Shown here: positions 32,740 through 44,249 of the stretch, piece by piece
Layout: each line of letters opens with the position of its first letter
Position numbering within the stretch: the stretch's first letter is position 1
From: Cylindrodendrum hubeiense
Taxonomy: Eukaryota; Ascomycota; Sordariomycetes; Hypocreales; Nectriaceae
Length of the DNA: 64,000 bases
Assembly (NCBI GenBank): GCA_014621425.1
Contig: JAANBB010000035.1
Location: 62,001-126,000 of the forward strand
Reading direction: 5' to 3'
Notes under the pieces: generated by a model
Told to the model about the DNA's origin: nothing
The model's input: only the letters and a program-made list of their open reading frames with translations
Database searches by the model: none
Program-made: the position numbers and the translations under genes

Positions 32740-34787
32740 ATGCGCAAATACATGAGCAAACGCCAACGGCCTTGTGACTTCTGCCGCTCGCGCAAGACGG
32801 CCTGTCGCATTGAGGGAGCGCCGCCATGCCGCTCATGCCAACTGCACGGCAAGGAATGCACCTTCGTTGAGGCCGCGCGCCCGCGCAAGAAGCACCTCGC
32901 CGGGGCTCTTGCCGAGTCTCCCAACGATGAGCATGACCTGGCTGGTGGCAGTGTCGATGGTATCGAGGAAGAGCCTGGCCTCAGCGGGTCTATCACAGGC
33001 ATCCCAGCTGCCAATGACGCCTCATCGCTGGCCGACGCGCCCATCCCCACGGCGTTCCCCGACATGAACATGCAGTTCCTCGACGACCTCGACATGGATG
33101 GCTCCGAATACCAGTTCATGTTCCGCACGCCTCACAGTCCTGCGTCGAATATCTCTGTTGCCGGTGACTTTTCTGCAACCTCCCAAAGCCCGCCCACCTG
33201 GCTCCCCGCAGACGCATCAGACATCCTCCTTGACGGAACCGGCAGCTTGAACCCCGAGACGCTGGGCCTCACCGGCGACATGGATCCGTATCTGCTCCGC
33301 AGGTACCAAACTGATGAGCGAGGCACCTTCAAGTTCAAGCAGCTAGCTGTCCATTCAGTCCACCAGGACTCTGTTCCAGTCCAGTTCCTCATCTCCCAAC
33401 CGGCCCTCTTTGCGCGGAGTAGGGAGGAGGCAGGCCACGATGTGGTCCCCGATGATGAACTCAAGGTGGAGCTGGAGAAGGAAGTCTCTGTGGCCATGGG
33501 AAAGAGACTGATTGCCCTGTACCAGAAGTTCATCGCTCCGCATTATCCCATCTTTTCCACTCAGCTGCTCCCCGATCCAGCGTCTACCCCTGCCCATCTC
33601 CTGGCGGCCATCTACTCCATCACATTTCCATTCGCCATGTATGATGACCAATTATGCATAGACTTGGCATATGATTCTCCTCCGTATGAACCGCTTTCCC
33701 GTATCATCAATACCGCCTTGGCCGCCGACCTCCACTCGCCGAATATCGCCCTAGTTCAGACGCTGCTGTTGATCGTGGGTCGTCCATCCTCTAATCCCCT
33801 CGTCTCCGATGCATCATATCGATGGTCCATGCTGGGCATGCTTGTAGCCTCCGCTGTGAATATTGGGCTACACCTAGATCCATCTGCTTGGCGGATATCC
33901 TCGTGTCAGATTTCCCAACGGCGCAGGCTCTCTTTTGCCATCTATGCAACTGATACATGGCTGGCCGCAAGCCTCGGGAGACCTCCTTACATCAACGATG
34001 CAAATTGGCTCGTTACATCATCTCGGGCAACCGATGATCATTGTTCTGGCCTGTCACCTGAACAATGGACTAACATGCTCGACTTCTCGTCGTTAACCTC
34101 GGTCTTGGCCTCCACGCTTTCGCGCCTTTAGTGAGCCTTCCCCATATTCTCACGCTCAACGTTTTTAACGAAATCTTTAGTTCTCTACGAGCCATACAGT
34201 CTCTCGTCGATGATCCCCGAACAGGAGTGGACATCTCCAATGAATTAATGGAGGCTCTTGGTCCTAAGTGCCGACCAGATTCTGACCCGCTACAAAATCA
34301 CCCGCTCACAATGATGCGAACGATCTTCAATCTAAGTCAGCACCAGACAACTCTGTTGATCCTTCGCTCTACCATACGCCCATTTCTCGATACCGCATCT
34401 GCAGTTGCCGATTCATCAAACCTCGAGCCTCGAGAGACATTACGGATGCGCATGAAAGATTGTCTCATTGACTTTTCCACCTTCATAAGCAGCCTGAGGA
34501 CTGACGATGTCAACGGATTTTGGCCTCCGTGGTGCCAATCGGCCTTTTCGTTGCTATGTTTCTCCCAACTTTTGATGACCGTGTCCTCCACTACCTACGA
34601 TGAGGCGATATCCTGGATTAACATTTTACAACAAACTCGCAGGCAACTACGACTCAAATCAAGCTCCTTACCGGTCCTTCGCCTGGGCTTGCTCCGTATC
34701 GACTCTATCTTCTGGCGTGGAGTCGACAAAGTGCTGAAGCTGGAGCCACACGTCGCGGATGCATTCAAAGCTTCGCAAGGCAGCTAA
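32740..34787 (+). CDS. Zn2Cys6 transcription factor
   Basis: Two exons (32740-34130 and 34181-34787) with a 50-nt intron (GTGAGC, TTAAC, TTTAG) encode 665 aa. The binuclear zinc cluster at residues 13-41 has all six cysteines in C-x2-C-x6-C-x7-C-x2-C-x6-C spacing. An acidic, Ser/Pro-rich linker follows. The fungal_trans regulatory domain begins near residue 230 (KRLIALYQKFIAPHYPIF) and includes the LGRPPYIND-type motif. Without the intron the frame ends at a TAG and the rest shifts frame, so splicing is required. The layout resembles TamA/DAL81-like co-regulators of nitrogen catabolism, but the match is only general. It converges on the D-amino-acid oxidase gene, with 103 bp between the stops. 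Confidence 0.88.
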
Positions 34788-34890
34788 ATCACGGGTTACG
34801 AAAATTGAATTCCAATCGACCTGGATGGTCGTCGATACTGGGCATTTCATTCGCGGGAATCTCATTCTATTATCGGTCCAGGCTCTCTTA

Positions 34891-36159
34891 TCAGAGATGC
34901 GCGCGAGGCTCGTTGTTCCGGAGGTCTCGCAGCACATCCTCGATACTCCGAACGGCGTCCAAGGCCATACCATAACCCGCCTGGAACCCAGTACCGCCAG
35001 CGCCATAGTTGTGAACAATGGTTCTCTTCTGTCCAGCAACGGCGATTTCATCCCTCTCGATTCGCACACCACCTTCACGCGAAGGTCGCAGCCCAGCGAA
35101 TACTGCGAGGACTTCGGGCTCTTTCTGCCGCACCTCGGAACTCAGTTCCTTGGTTCTATCCAAGATCGACTGGGTCTCGTACGAATAGGTCGAACCATCA
35201 CTAGGACGCATGTCAGATGTTTTCGCCTATCAGTCCAGGCTATTACTTACCCAACACCCTTCTGCATATACCCTCCAAGAACGACATTTCCATTCGACTC
35301 GGGTCGCGGGATCACATATGTCTCGTAGTCCTTTCCGTGTCGCATGATGTTGGTCTGGACGTGAGGAGCTCTAACCAAGAGTACTTGACCCCTGGTTGGA
35401 TAACATTTGGGGTCTTCAACACCGTGCAGCGTCTTGGCGGCATTGCCAATGCAGTTGAAGACGACCTTGGTTGATGAGCTAGCAAACGCAGACTGAATGT
35501 TTGGCAGCGTTTTTCGCACGAATCGCACGCCGTACTGGTCTCTTAGTCTGCGATAAAGATAGTCAATATGACTGGGTGCGTTCACAGTCAGGGTAGTGAA
35601 AGAGACGGCAAATTTCACACCCTCGGGCAGGTCATCTGTAGGGAGCACCCGGAACTTAACATGTCAGCACCACTGAGCAACATCCGCGGTGGCAGAAGTA
35701 ATCTTACGTCTTCAAGATACTCAGCCATGCCCTTGATCTTGTCATGAGGAACGTTCTCATCCCACAGCTCAGTGGATGGCGTCCGCTGCACAAACGTTTC
35801 CTCGGGTCGTTCCGAGGCCAGCTTGCACAGGTGCGTGTAGCCGTGGCGATCCCATTTCAGAGCATTGGCATCAGTGCCCGAGATTGCAGAGAAATTGCAA
35901 CCAGCCCTGTAACATGTTGGCATTGCTGGACGCACAGACAAAGAGAGAGGCGTGGTCTTACCAGGGAGATGTGTACGCCACGGAGGTGTCGCCGGGGAGG
36001 TGCTCGGCCATGACGGTGATGTACTTGCCGTATCCTCTTTCGGAGAGGACCAAGGCAACATCAAGGCCAATAATGCCGGCGCTATTGAACGATCAGTTCT
36101 GGATACACACAGACAAATTTGAGGACATACCCGACAATGACAATGCTATCTGATGCCAT
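34891..36159 (-). CDS. D-amino-acid oxidase family flavoenzyme (DAO), peroxisomal
   Basis: Five exons (36159-36131, 36081-35962, 35906-35708, 35654-35251, 35200-34891) encode 353 aa. The FAD loop VIVGAGIIGLDVALVL starts at residue 8, joined across the first intron. Family motifs include CNFSAISG-type FAD contacts, VFNCIGNAA, YVIPRPESNGNVVLGG, VFAGLRPSREGGVRIE and the HNYGAGGTGFQAGYG FAD signature near the C-terminus. The substrate carboxylate-binding Arg and Tyr region (AGLRPSR) is present. The protein ends in Ala-His-Leu, which fits the PTS1 consensus, so import into peroxisomes is likely. DAO oxidises neutral D-amino acids and D-aspartate oxidase the acidic ones; the sequence does not let me separate them. 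The gene converges on a Zn2Cys6 regulator. Confidence 0.9.
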
Positions 36160-36919
36160 CTTGAATGAATGATAAGCTGTGATGATAGCAGTCTGAGTCC
36201 AGTCGTGGGAAACTCAATGCCAATTTATGTGACCCCGAAGTTGAAGAGTGCTCTCAACTTCAGATCAATTGGCTTCGAAGACTCACGATACCCAACGGAA
36301 GTCACCGCCAGAAGCAATACCCGCTGTCGTGAATGCTAAGTGACTGGGTCTGGCGCCGCATTCGGCGAGCGACTTTCGGCATTGACTTTGATTGGCGGCG
36401 TTCCATATCTCTCTCCACTTGGACCGGTCCACGCCGAACACTACGCCGCTTGGGCGAGGACAGTGCCAGTGGTCAGATCGTTATCGGCGCTTTTTGTGTC
36501 CCTTATCTTTGGGTGTTCCGAGTAAAGGAGGTTACTAATGTGGAGACTGATCCATCTTTTATCATCGATCCGAGTCGTCCCTCAAATTATGTCAGATCTA
36601 GGGTAGGTGAAGTGATTCCGCAAGTCTCAGGAGGATTTTGAAGGCGCAATAAAGGACAAACACCGCGTCAAATAACAATCTCAAGACCCTACAAAGAGAT
36701 TCTACCACCTAATATCCAGGTTACCTTATCAATGGCTACAAAAAAGCTCTCAATGACTAAGGTTGACATCTGAAATACGTTTATGAGTTTTACCCAGTCT
36801 TCATAATCAGAGGCAAAGATAAAGGATTCTCCATCCAATCTTCACGAGAGTTGGATTAATCGATTTGTTTGTAAAATTGGTTAAAAGCATTGATAGGGTT
36901 TGAAATTTACATAAACTCA
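36160..36919. other. Intergenic
   Basis: Promoter of the oxidase gene and 3' flank of the hydrolase gene. Plus-strand frames at 36333-36641 show no family signature. No gene supported. Confidence 0.45.
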
Positions 36920-38236
36920 TCAATCATAGTGTACATCTCTAAGAAGTTTTGAGGTGTCCTCGATGAACTCAAAGCTCGTCTTTAGTCCCCTCGTTGGGTG
37001 ATTATAGTGAGCGAAGGCATGCGGTGATCCCGCATATCTCTTCATGGTCACGCTGTTTCCTGAATCCTGCAACATTTGGCCATAAAATTCTCCTTCATCC
37101 CGTTCGAGATCAAATTCGGCGGTGACGATGTGCGCGGGAGGCAGGTTCTTCATGTTTGGGGCGAGCACTGGAGTAAGGATCCAGGTATTTAGAGCTCGCT
37201 CTTGCTCATCTAGGAATCGGTCTTAGCAGAGAACGGGGCACTTTTCAGGGGACAATAACTTACCAGGATCTTCTCCAAGCCAATACTTCAGAAACCACTG
37301 TTCCCGCCCTAACGGACCCCAAGGCAGGTCTGCAAAGAGACGCGCGCTCTCGTACGGACAATTTTCCGGCGTCAGCTCCTTGATCTTGGTGCTGCAGTAG
37401 CGCATGTCCGTCGCTGGCACTATCATCATGTGGAGTTTAATATCCACGCCCTCATCTCTTGCAAAATGTGCGAGCACGGCCGACATTTGACCACCAGCCG
37501 ACAGCCCACCGAACGAGACACTTGTGGGATTAATGTTCAATGACTGAGCATTGTCAATCGTCTGTACCAATTGTCAGCTTGATGCATCGGTCAAAAGGGT
37601 CACTTGTCTCACCCATTTTACTGCATCCCAGCAATCATAAATCGCAGCTGGGAACTTTGCCTCTGGTCCCATTCGGTAATCCACGTCAATCACCTTAATG
37701 TTGGACTTATTGCAGATATGCCGACACCATGCTGCCTCAGACTTGAGACCTCCCAGCACCCAACCACCTAATTTTATTAGATACTGGCGTCATGATATTT
37801 TAGAAGAGAGAAGAACTTACCTCCATGGAAATTAAGGTGAACTGGAAAGGGACCTGGTCCCTCAGGTGAGTAGATTCTCACCGTAATCTCTCCGGTCGGT
37901 TTTGAGACGGGAATTTGACGGTCTTCAACGTGAAATACTTCCGGACCTGAAAGCGGCATGAGAACAAATTCGTGAGCGTATTTAGATGGAATTACCTGGA
38001 CATGTTGGGTACGTGAAGCTGTACTTGGCAGGATCGGCTCTGTAATCCTCCAAGGTAACTTCATCTGCGCGAACCATTGAGCCTCCGTGGTTGTCCCAAA
38101 GAGCCCGCCATTCCGGATCTAGCCCTTTGTATTGATGAGGGGGGATTTGCAAGCGTCCCGAGCTGGACAGCGGGATTGTGGCCGCTGGTACCGGTGTCGT
38201 AATGACGGTTGTCGTTGCACTTGTGATCGCAGTCAT
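36920..38236 (-). CDS. Alpha/beta hydrolase (fold-3, HSL-like esterase)
   Basis: Five exons (38236-37996, 37946-37821, 37767-37613, 37561-37264, 37209-36920) encode 369 aa. The oxyanion-hole HGG motif (LNFHGGG) is formed across the second intron. The nucleophile elbow is GLSAGG, the acid is in TAEFDLERDEG and the histidine is in SPHAFAH, so the full Ser-Asp-His triad is present. This is the hormone-sensitive-lipase/arylacetamide-deacetylase type (Abhydrolase_3), acting on short-chain esters or amides. I start at 38236; an upstream ATG at 38302 is in frame but adds no clear targeting signal. It is divergent from the peptide transporter gene, and co-oriented with the D-amino-acid oxidase gene. 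Natural substrate unknown. Confidence 0.9.
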
Positions 38237-38710
38237 TTTCAAGAGGTGCTGGAGCAATATCGTGTATCTTGATGCGCCACAGAGTAAATGGTCGCGACTC
38301 AAGAGCCTTCAGATAAAGGCAAAAGTCATCGCCATTCATCCAGGGCCCCCTACGCCGTGGATTCCGCACCGGACCCGGTCGCGATGACGGCGTCGGCGGC
38401 GATTGGCGGCGTTGACACGGGCGATCTTTGGATCCACAACACCTATCGCGCGAGATAGGCCCGTGGAACGCCGCCTATCAACAACGCCATCGCCGACCCC
38501 GCGTTATCTCTCGCGTGCCATCCCAGCGCAACGGGTCTGGGGCCGCAGCTGCACGCCTCCAGTTCCCCGTGTTTTAAAGGCAGCTTCAAGTCATGCCATC
38601 TGTACATTGTATCCGTGGCTCAATTCGCTTCACAGAACTTCATACGGACGAGCGACAACTCTTTGAGGCTTTTTGAGTCGTACGATCAGTGCAATCTCAA
38701 CACGTCCAAG
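38237..38710. other. Divergent promoter region
   Basis: 474 bp between the divergent hydrolase and peptide transporter starts. GC-rich in the middle (38340-38560). No clear operator recognised. Confidence 0.45.
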
Positions 38711-40732
38711 ATGGATATCGAGACGAAGAATACAGCCACCAACAATACTGGTGACGCTGCCAGTGTTGTAGATCACGACAAACAACCCGCTACCCCACAA
38801 TGGCAGGGCCTTCGGAGAGTTCCCGACAAGCTACCATTGATTGCGCTCCTGATCCTCGTTGTCGAGGTACGAACCGTTTACTCCAGTGCAGACTCCAACT
38901 TACTAACCTTCGTCTCAGCTTGGAGAAAGATTCACCTACTTTGGACTGTCGGGTCCCATGCAAAATTACATCAAGTGAGTCCCTGGAGATATAACCTGCG
39001 CAAAGCGAACCTGGGAAGCTGACAAATATAGCAACCCATATGACCCGGAATCCGACCTCCCAGGTGCCCTTGGAAAGGGACAGGCTGTGGCTACAGCCCT
39101 AGGCAACTTTTTCAAGTTCTGGGCGTATGCATCTACCGTCATAGGTGCTATCATCGCTGGTAAGACTAGTGCACACCGGGATATAGACAGCAAACTGACA
39201 TTTTCTAGACCAATATCTTGGCAAGTACAAGGCCATCTTGGTTGCATGCGGTGTCTACATCACAGGCCTCATTATTCTCGTCTCAACATCAACCCCATCG
39301 GCATTTACAAATGACGCTGGTCTTGGTGGCTTGATCGCGGCCATGGTCACTATTGGTCTTGGTACAGGAGGCATCAAGGCCAACGTTACACCTCTCTGCG
39401 CGGAGCAGTATACCAATTCTAGCCCCGTATTGAAGACGCTTGAATCTGGAGAACAAGTGATTGTTGATCCAGAGCTCACTGTTCAGAGACTCTTCATGTG
39501 GTGAGTTATCTCGGCAGACCCCCTAGGAATATTATCTGAAACACTTGCAGGTTCTACTGGGTCGTCAATATCGGTGCTCTATCGCCGCTGATCACAGTCA
39601 ACATCGAGGCCCACCACTCATTTTGGCTGGCATATTTGGTCCCACTCATGTACGTCGCATGTTCTTGCTCCTGAGCAACAGCTAACTTGGAAATTTAGTG
39701 CCATCATTCTCTCCGTCGGTGTGTTTCTCCTCGGACGCAATAAATACGTCAAGATTCCACCCCAGGGTTCGGCAATCCTCGATGCTTGCCGAACAACTAG
39801 CATCGCCATTAAGGAGAAAGGTTTCGATAACGCGCGACCATCTGTGCTGCGAGAACGAGGTCATGACCAAAAGTACCCCATCGCTAGTCAAGAGCGATAT
39901 ACCGATGCTTACGTTGGCGATGTCCAGCGAGGTCTAAAAAGCTGCAAGGTAAGCATCACGATGTGCCACTCATTTTTTCGCTCTAAATGGCTAACACCAC
40001 CCAGATGTTCTTGTTCTTTCCCTTTTATTTCATCGGCTGGAACCAGATGTGGAACAACTTGATCTCTCAGGCTGGACAGATGGCCCTTCATGGGACCCCC
40101 AACGATCTCCTGCAGAACCTGGACCCGATCGCACTTGTCATCTTTATCCCATTCTTGGATCGTGAGTTCGTCCCAAAAATTGTCAATTGTAAAGTCTAAC
40201 CGTCCTTCAGTCATTGTGTACCCTTTCCTCCGAAAGCATAAGATCGATTTCGACCCCGTGACTCGAATCTTCATGGGCTTCATGTTTGCGTCCATGTCCA
40301 TGGTATACGCATGCGTGCTTCAGCACTACATTTACAAGTCGCCGCCAAGCAGCATCCACGTGTGGATTCAAGCACCCAGCTACATTCTCGTCGCATTTTC
40401 AGAGGCGTTCGTCATTATCACGGGTTTGGAGTTGGCATTCACTCAGGCGCCTAAGAAGTAAGTTACTTACCAGCCGAAAACAGTACATGAGCTAACAAAT
40501 TTAATCAAGCCTTCGATCTGTAATTTCTGCCCTATTTTGGTTGACTATTGCTGTCGCTGCTGCAATCTGTATTGCACTTGGACCCGTCTCACAAGATCCA
40601 TACTTGGTGTGGATGTATGGAGCGGTTGGAGTGTCAGGATTTGTTGCCGGATGTACATTTTATGCCTGCTTCTTTCGCGGGCGAAAGAGATGGTCCGCGA
40701 GAGAGGAGGTTGTCATCGAAGGACAGCATTGA
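38711..40732 (+). CDS. POT/PTR-family proton-coupled peptide transporter
   Basis: Nine exons (38711-38866, 38919-38974, 39032-39159, 39209-39500, 39551-39649, 39699-39948, 40005-40161, 40211-40457, 40510-40732) encode 535 aa. The proton-coupling motif ExxERFxYFG (VELGERFTYFG) lies on helix 1, split by the first intron. The PTR signature GTGGIKANVTPLCAEQY follows in helix 5 and FYWVVNIGALSPLI in the next helix. The remaining frame gives the hydrophobic helices of a 12-TM MFS protein, with a long soluble loop near residues 240-290. Relatives import di- and tripeptides at the plasma membrane. Divergent from the hydrolase gene. All expected motifs are present and every splice site is canonical, so the gene should be functional. 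Confidence 0.9.
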
Positions 40733-40973
40733 ATGGTCGAATGGTGCTGATGGAGGGTGGTGATTTTAGCAATCGCGGCACTCGTCTAGACTTCAGATTA
40801 CATATCTAATACCCGAATTACTCTTAGTCCTAGATCTAAAGATAAGAGATCTATTATATTATTGGAGATTTGGATTTCAAACACGTGGAAAGGTCTGATT
40901 TATTATTGTCGTCACTGGAGAACTGCGTCCTAGGCTTTTATTCTCATTATTTGATAACCACTTAGCGGTAACC

Positions 40974-41361
40974 CTATTCCGGCACCACAACGTCCTTGCT
41001 TGTGTCAAGCTCTCCTAGTCTTCGCAGATCCATGGGCTTCTCCAATAGCGGGATGACATAGGGATCGAAAGTCTTCCAGTATGGGTTTTCGAGGTGATAT
41101 TTCTGGCTCTAAACCACGGTATTCGACATTAAAGGATATTCATGGAAGATAAAGCGAAGGAGGATAACATACACTCTCTTGTTCGTAGCGTTCAACAATA
41201 GTGAACGCACGGGGGTCCTTGAAATCCTGCATCACAAACCAGGAGATTGTCTCCTTGTCCTGAGAGTAGACGCGGCTAGCCTCAATGAGCTTTGCGGAGA
41301 GCTTGTTAATGCTCTCCTCATCGCTCTTGGCGTAGAGATGGACGACAATTGTGTAAACCAT
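40974..41361 (-). CDS. Small ABM-type dimeric alpha/beta-barrel protein
   Basis: Two exons (41361-41173 and 41108-40974) with a 64-nt intron (GTATGT...TTTAG) encode 107 aa. The pattern is that of the antibiotic-biosynthesis-monooxygenase (ABM) fold: strand VYTIVVHLYA, helix EESINKLSAKLIEASRVY, strand SWFVMQD, then the RAFTIVERYEQES strand-turn and a HLENPYW helix. I start at MVYTIV because the 30 residues ahead in frame (41451) are basic and atypical for the fold. ABM proteins include quinone-forming monooxygenases, haem-degrading enzymes and cofactor-free enzymes of polyketide pathways, and many have no known substrate. The call is on fold only. Confidence 0.7.
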
Positions 41362-41969
41362 TGTATGATTGGAATGGTGTGATTGATCGATGTGGTTGTA
41401 GATTGCTTGGCGAGAGATTCGAAGAGGGGTTCTTGCGAGCCGCGCAGACATTTCTGACTGCGGTATATATACGTCATAATATCCTCTCTACAGTGCGGAG
41501 TACTCCACTCATGCTAGCACGCCGCATTAACACTTGTCATGATGCTAATGGAACTGATTCGTACATTCAAAAACACGTAACAGTGCGCTAGTCTTGATGC
41601 AGCCATCCTACAAGGAGGCGGAGACGGCAAAACCATGTCCCATGGCGGTGTGTGTGTTTCGCATGCGCTAGCGACAGGCCACTCCGTGTCCAGTCGTCTG
41701 ATAGTGGCTTCCTCCTCGAGCCAAATCGAATCAGAGGCGTTTCAATCGCCTGTGGTATCCATTTTCGGGTCCATCGGATTACTAGATCCCCCGCCCGCTG
41801 TTTGGCCTGCTTCCAGGCCAGATTTCAAGATGGCAAGATCTCGTTAACACAATCTATCTCCTCAACCACCAGAACAAGTGTCCGCGGTTTAAGTATTTTG
41901 AAAATTATTTTTTACTGATTGATTAAATTTGACGATTTGAATGTATCCTAGGATCAAGCGAAGGTCCTT
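41362..41969. other. Intergenic
   Basis: Plus-strand frames at 41635-41918 lack any signature. No gene supported. Confidence 0.45.
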
Positions 41970-42219
41970 CTATGAACATAATCTCAGCGCGTTGAAGGAC
42001 TCCGCATGCTCACTAGTCGCAACTTCGAAAATCATCTCGGGCCGATTGCTATCAAAGGGGTTGAAAATGTCCACCACACCATGAACACCATAGTTGTCGT
42101 ATCCACTGCTATCTAAAATTGCACTGAAAGTACTATCGTTCAGAAAATTGGCTCGTAATGTTCTCCAATATACAATGAGAACTCTTTCACCCCCTACGGG
42201 GCTTGCCCGGCATATTGGT
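41970..42219 (-). pseudogene. Coding-like terminal exon, relic or unrecognised gene
   Basis: An open frame of 83 codons ends in TAG at 41970. It is preceded by a CCTAG acceptor at 42220-42224. It has strong coding character (GVHGVVDIFNPFDSNRPEM) but matches no family I know. A second coding-like frame on the same strand at 42276-42473 (GHGVNNNHVGYC) may be an upstream exon. The only in-phase join I found needs an intron of about 140 nt. Probably a broken or undescribed small gene. Confidence 0.35.
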
Positions 42220-42665
42220 CTAGGCTACCAATAGCTGAGATCATTATATTCCCTTTCAATGTATCTGAGTTGTTTTCATAGCCATTCTGGTACTGCATGT
42301 CGGCTTTGCAGACGCTTCCCCTCATGATGATTTAAGCAGTACCCGACGTGATTGTTGTTGACGCCATGTCCAATACAACGCAGATAAGTTGCTAAATTCT
42401 GCCCACAGATTGAGTACAAGTGAAGAAATAAATCATCATTGCATAACAGATATATTTGAAGGACTCGAAACATGGCACTGATTAGTGAATGCTTTGATAC
42501 AATAGATGTGGTAATACGAATTCAATTTCCAGCTCCTAAGACTTCAATCTAATTAACACCATGCTGATAGATCTGCTGCCCAAAGATATAAACTTATTAC
42601 TCAAAATACCTGCTCAATATTGACTAATCTTCGTTAAGCCCGTCAAATGTAGCTTTACAACGCCC
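42220..42665. other. Region with a possible upstream exon
   Basis: Contains the minus-strand frame 42276-42473 discussed with the relic exon at 41970-42219. The rest is AT-rich and unassigned. Confidence 0.35.
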
Positions 42666-43391
42666 TTAGTTAGAATGGAATGTGCCTCCGCTAAGGGTCA
42701 ATGTAGCCGTAATGGTCGTCTTCAATGCTGGGATCACAGAAGTGATTACCTCACCATCTTTTGTGATTGTGATGGTTTCTGCGGGTAGCAGTGAGGCGGC
42801 ATTGAATGATACAACTGTCGGACTGGGCACACCTAGCCCAATAATGAATCCCACAAAAAGGTGTCCTAAAATTGCAAGAAACAAACCACCCAGTAAATGT
42901 TTGATAACTTCCTCTTCGTAAACAGTTGAGCTGGGCTTGATCCTAAACTGATCCCCAGAGAGCTTCTCCTGGGAAATTGCCTTAACCGCCTCTGACCCAG
43001 TAATCTTGGCATCAATCGAGCCAGGTGGTTCGAAAACCCCAGCAAATTCAAGGATTGGATTGCGAACAATTGGAACAACCCAGCCGGATAAGAACCCATG
43101 TCCATGATTCAATCCGTCGGCTTTGCGTGGTTGGAAGGATTGGCGAAGAAGCTCCTGCCTAATAATTTCCAGTTGCCGCAAGGTCAGGCTACGCCTTCGT
43201 AGATTCAAGGCAACCATGGGCAATGTGATACCGTAAGTATTTGCTGCTGCACCCAGGCTAAACCACGCTGCCCAGCCGCAGCCGACCTTTGTGCGGATGC
43301 AGAGGGTTTCCTGTTCTCGGAGAGCTTGAATGCCAAGATGGCGACATTTGGCTCGGAATTTATCCTCGTTAAAATAAAATGACTCTTGCAT
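42666..43391 (-). CDS. Hypothetical membrane protein
   Basis: Single frame of 241 aa from the ATG at 43391, ending at a TAG at 42666. An earlier in-frame start region (43424) and a separate upstream frame to 43698 exist, but I found no phase-compatible splice linking them. A weakly hydrophobic segment near residues 40-62 and a strong transmembrane helix (GGLFLAILGHLFVGFIIGLGV) near residue 180 are visible. The C-terminal tail is Thr/Ser-rich with alternating hydrophobic strands. The first 30 residues are charged and contain Cys. Not recognised. Coding character is good; the 5' end is provisional. Confidence 0.55.
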   Translation of the reverse strand: MQESFYFNEDKFRAKCRHLGIQALREQETLCIRTKVGCGWAAWFSLGAAANTYGITLPMVALNLRRRSLTLRQLEIIRQELLRQSFQPRKADGLNHGHGFLSGWVVPIVRNPILEFAGVFEPPGSIDAKITGSEAVKAISQEKLSGDQFRIKPSSTVYEEEVIKHLLGGLFLAILGHLFVGFIIGLGVPSPTVVSFNAASLLPAETITITKDGEVITSVIPALKTTITATLTLSGGTFHSN

Positions 43392-44249
43392 ATTGAATAG
43401 CGTGTTCAACGGAATTACAGGCAACGGAAAGATGTGAATACTGAGTTAATATAGAAAATCGCAGTAGCTTCAAGTGATAGATATGTTGTAAGAATGGGCT
43501 CGTGCGGAAAATATCGCGGAAGTCTGGTACTGCCACGCAATGGCCAGGGATTCGTAGTCTTATATAGCCCCATACTTGTTTAGGTACATGTACACAGCCA
43601 TCTATGGCAGCGAATAGCGAGGGGGAAATACCCATAGCATCATCTGCCATTTTTAGCCCCCAATGATAATTTGTATACGAGCACTTGTGTGATGTCAAAC
43701 TTTGGCTGCCTAATTTCAGTGCACATCATCAACACATCAGGAATGCTGAGGCTGAGCATATCGTTCGGGTGTGACCGCCGATCGCGAGCATCGGGTGTCG
43801 CTGCTTACCTAAATACAGCCAACACTTGCTGACAATGGTGTCTGACCACTGCGCCATGGGCTCCTGGTGCCCATTGGCGAAGGCGCTGAGCGTCTGGGTT
43901 TGGGGAAGTACCAGCTAATTTGCCGCCAAATTCAAATCGCTGCTACCACCTGAGGTTTCATGGGTAATACCATTTTCAACCGCATCCGCCTATGCCTTGA
44001 CACTATCGGGACAATCGATATAGCTATAACCTCTGAGCTACTCGTGGCTGTAAATACGCCAGAGACACAGCGAATTGAAGATGTGGTCTACAAAGCATAT
44101 GTTATTCGTCTAGATAAAGAACCGATCTAGGCAAATACTGAAACCGCGTGCCAATTTGTCCAAAGTGTAGTGTTTATCCATTTGAACGGTGATGTACGTG
44201 CACATCTACAGCTAGACCAATGCTTGCTCTTACCTTTGAAAAGACGCCA
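43392..44249. other. Intergenic with an unplaced upstream frame
   Basis: The minus-strand frame 43369-43698 (starting near 43650) may be a 5' exon of the hypothetical membrane protein, but phases do not fit. 43700-44249 shows no coding signal. Confidence 0.35.

Noticed and set aside
26330..41361. Classical secondary-metabolite cluster
   Set aside because: An O-methyltransferase, Zn2Cys6 factor, transporter and ABM-fold protein are present, but there is no PKS, NRPS, terpene synthase or other backbone enzyme, and the methyltransferase is broken.
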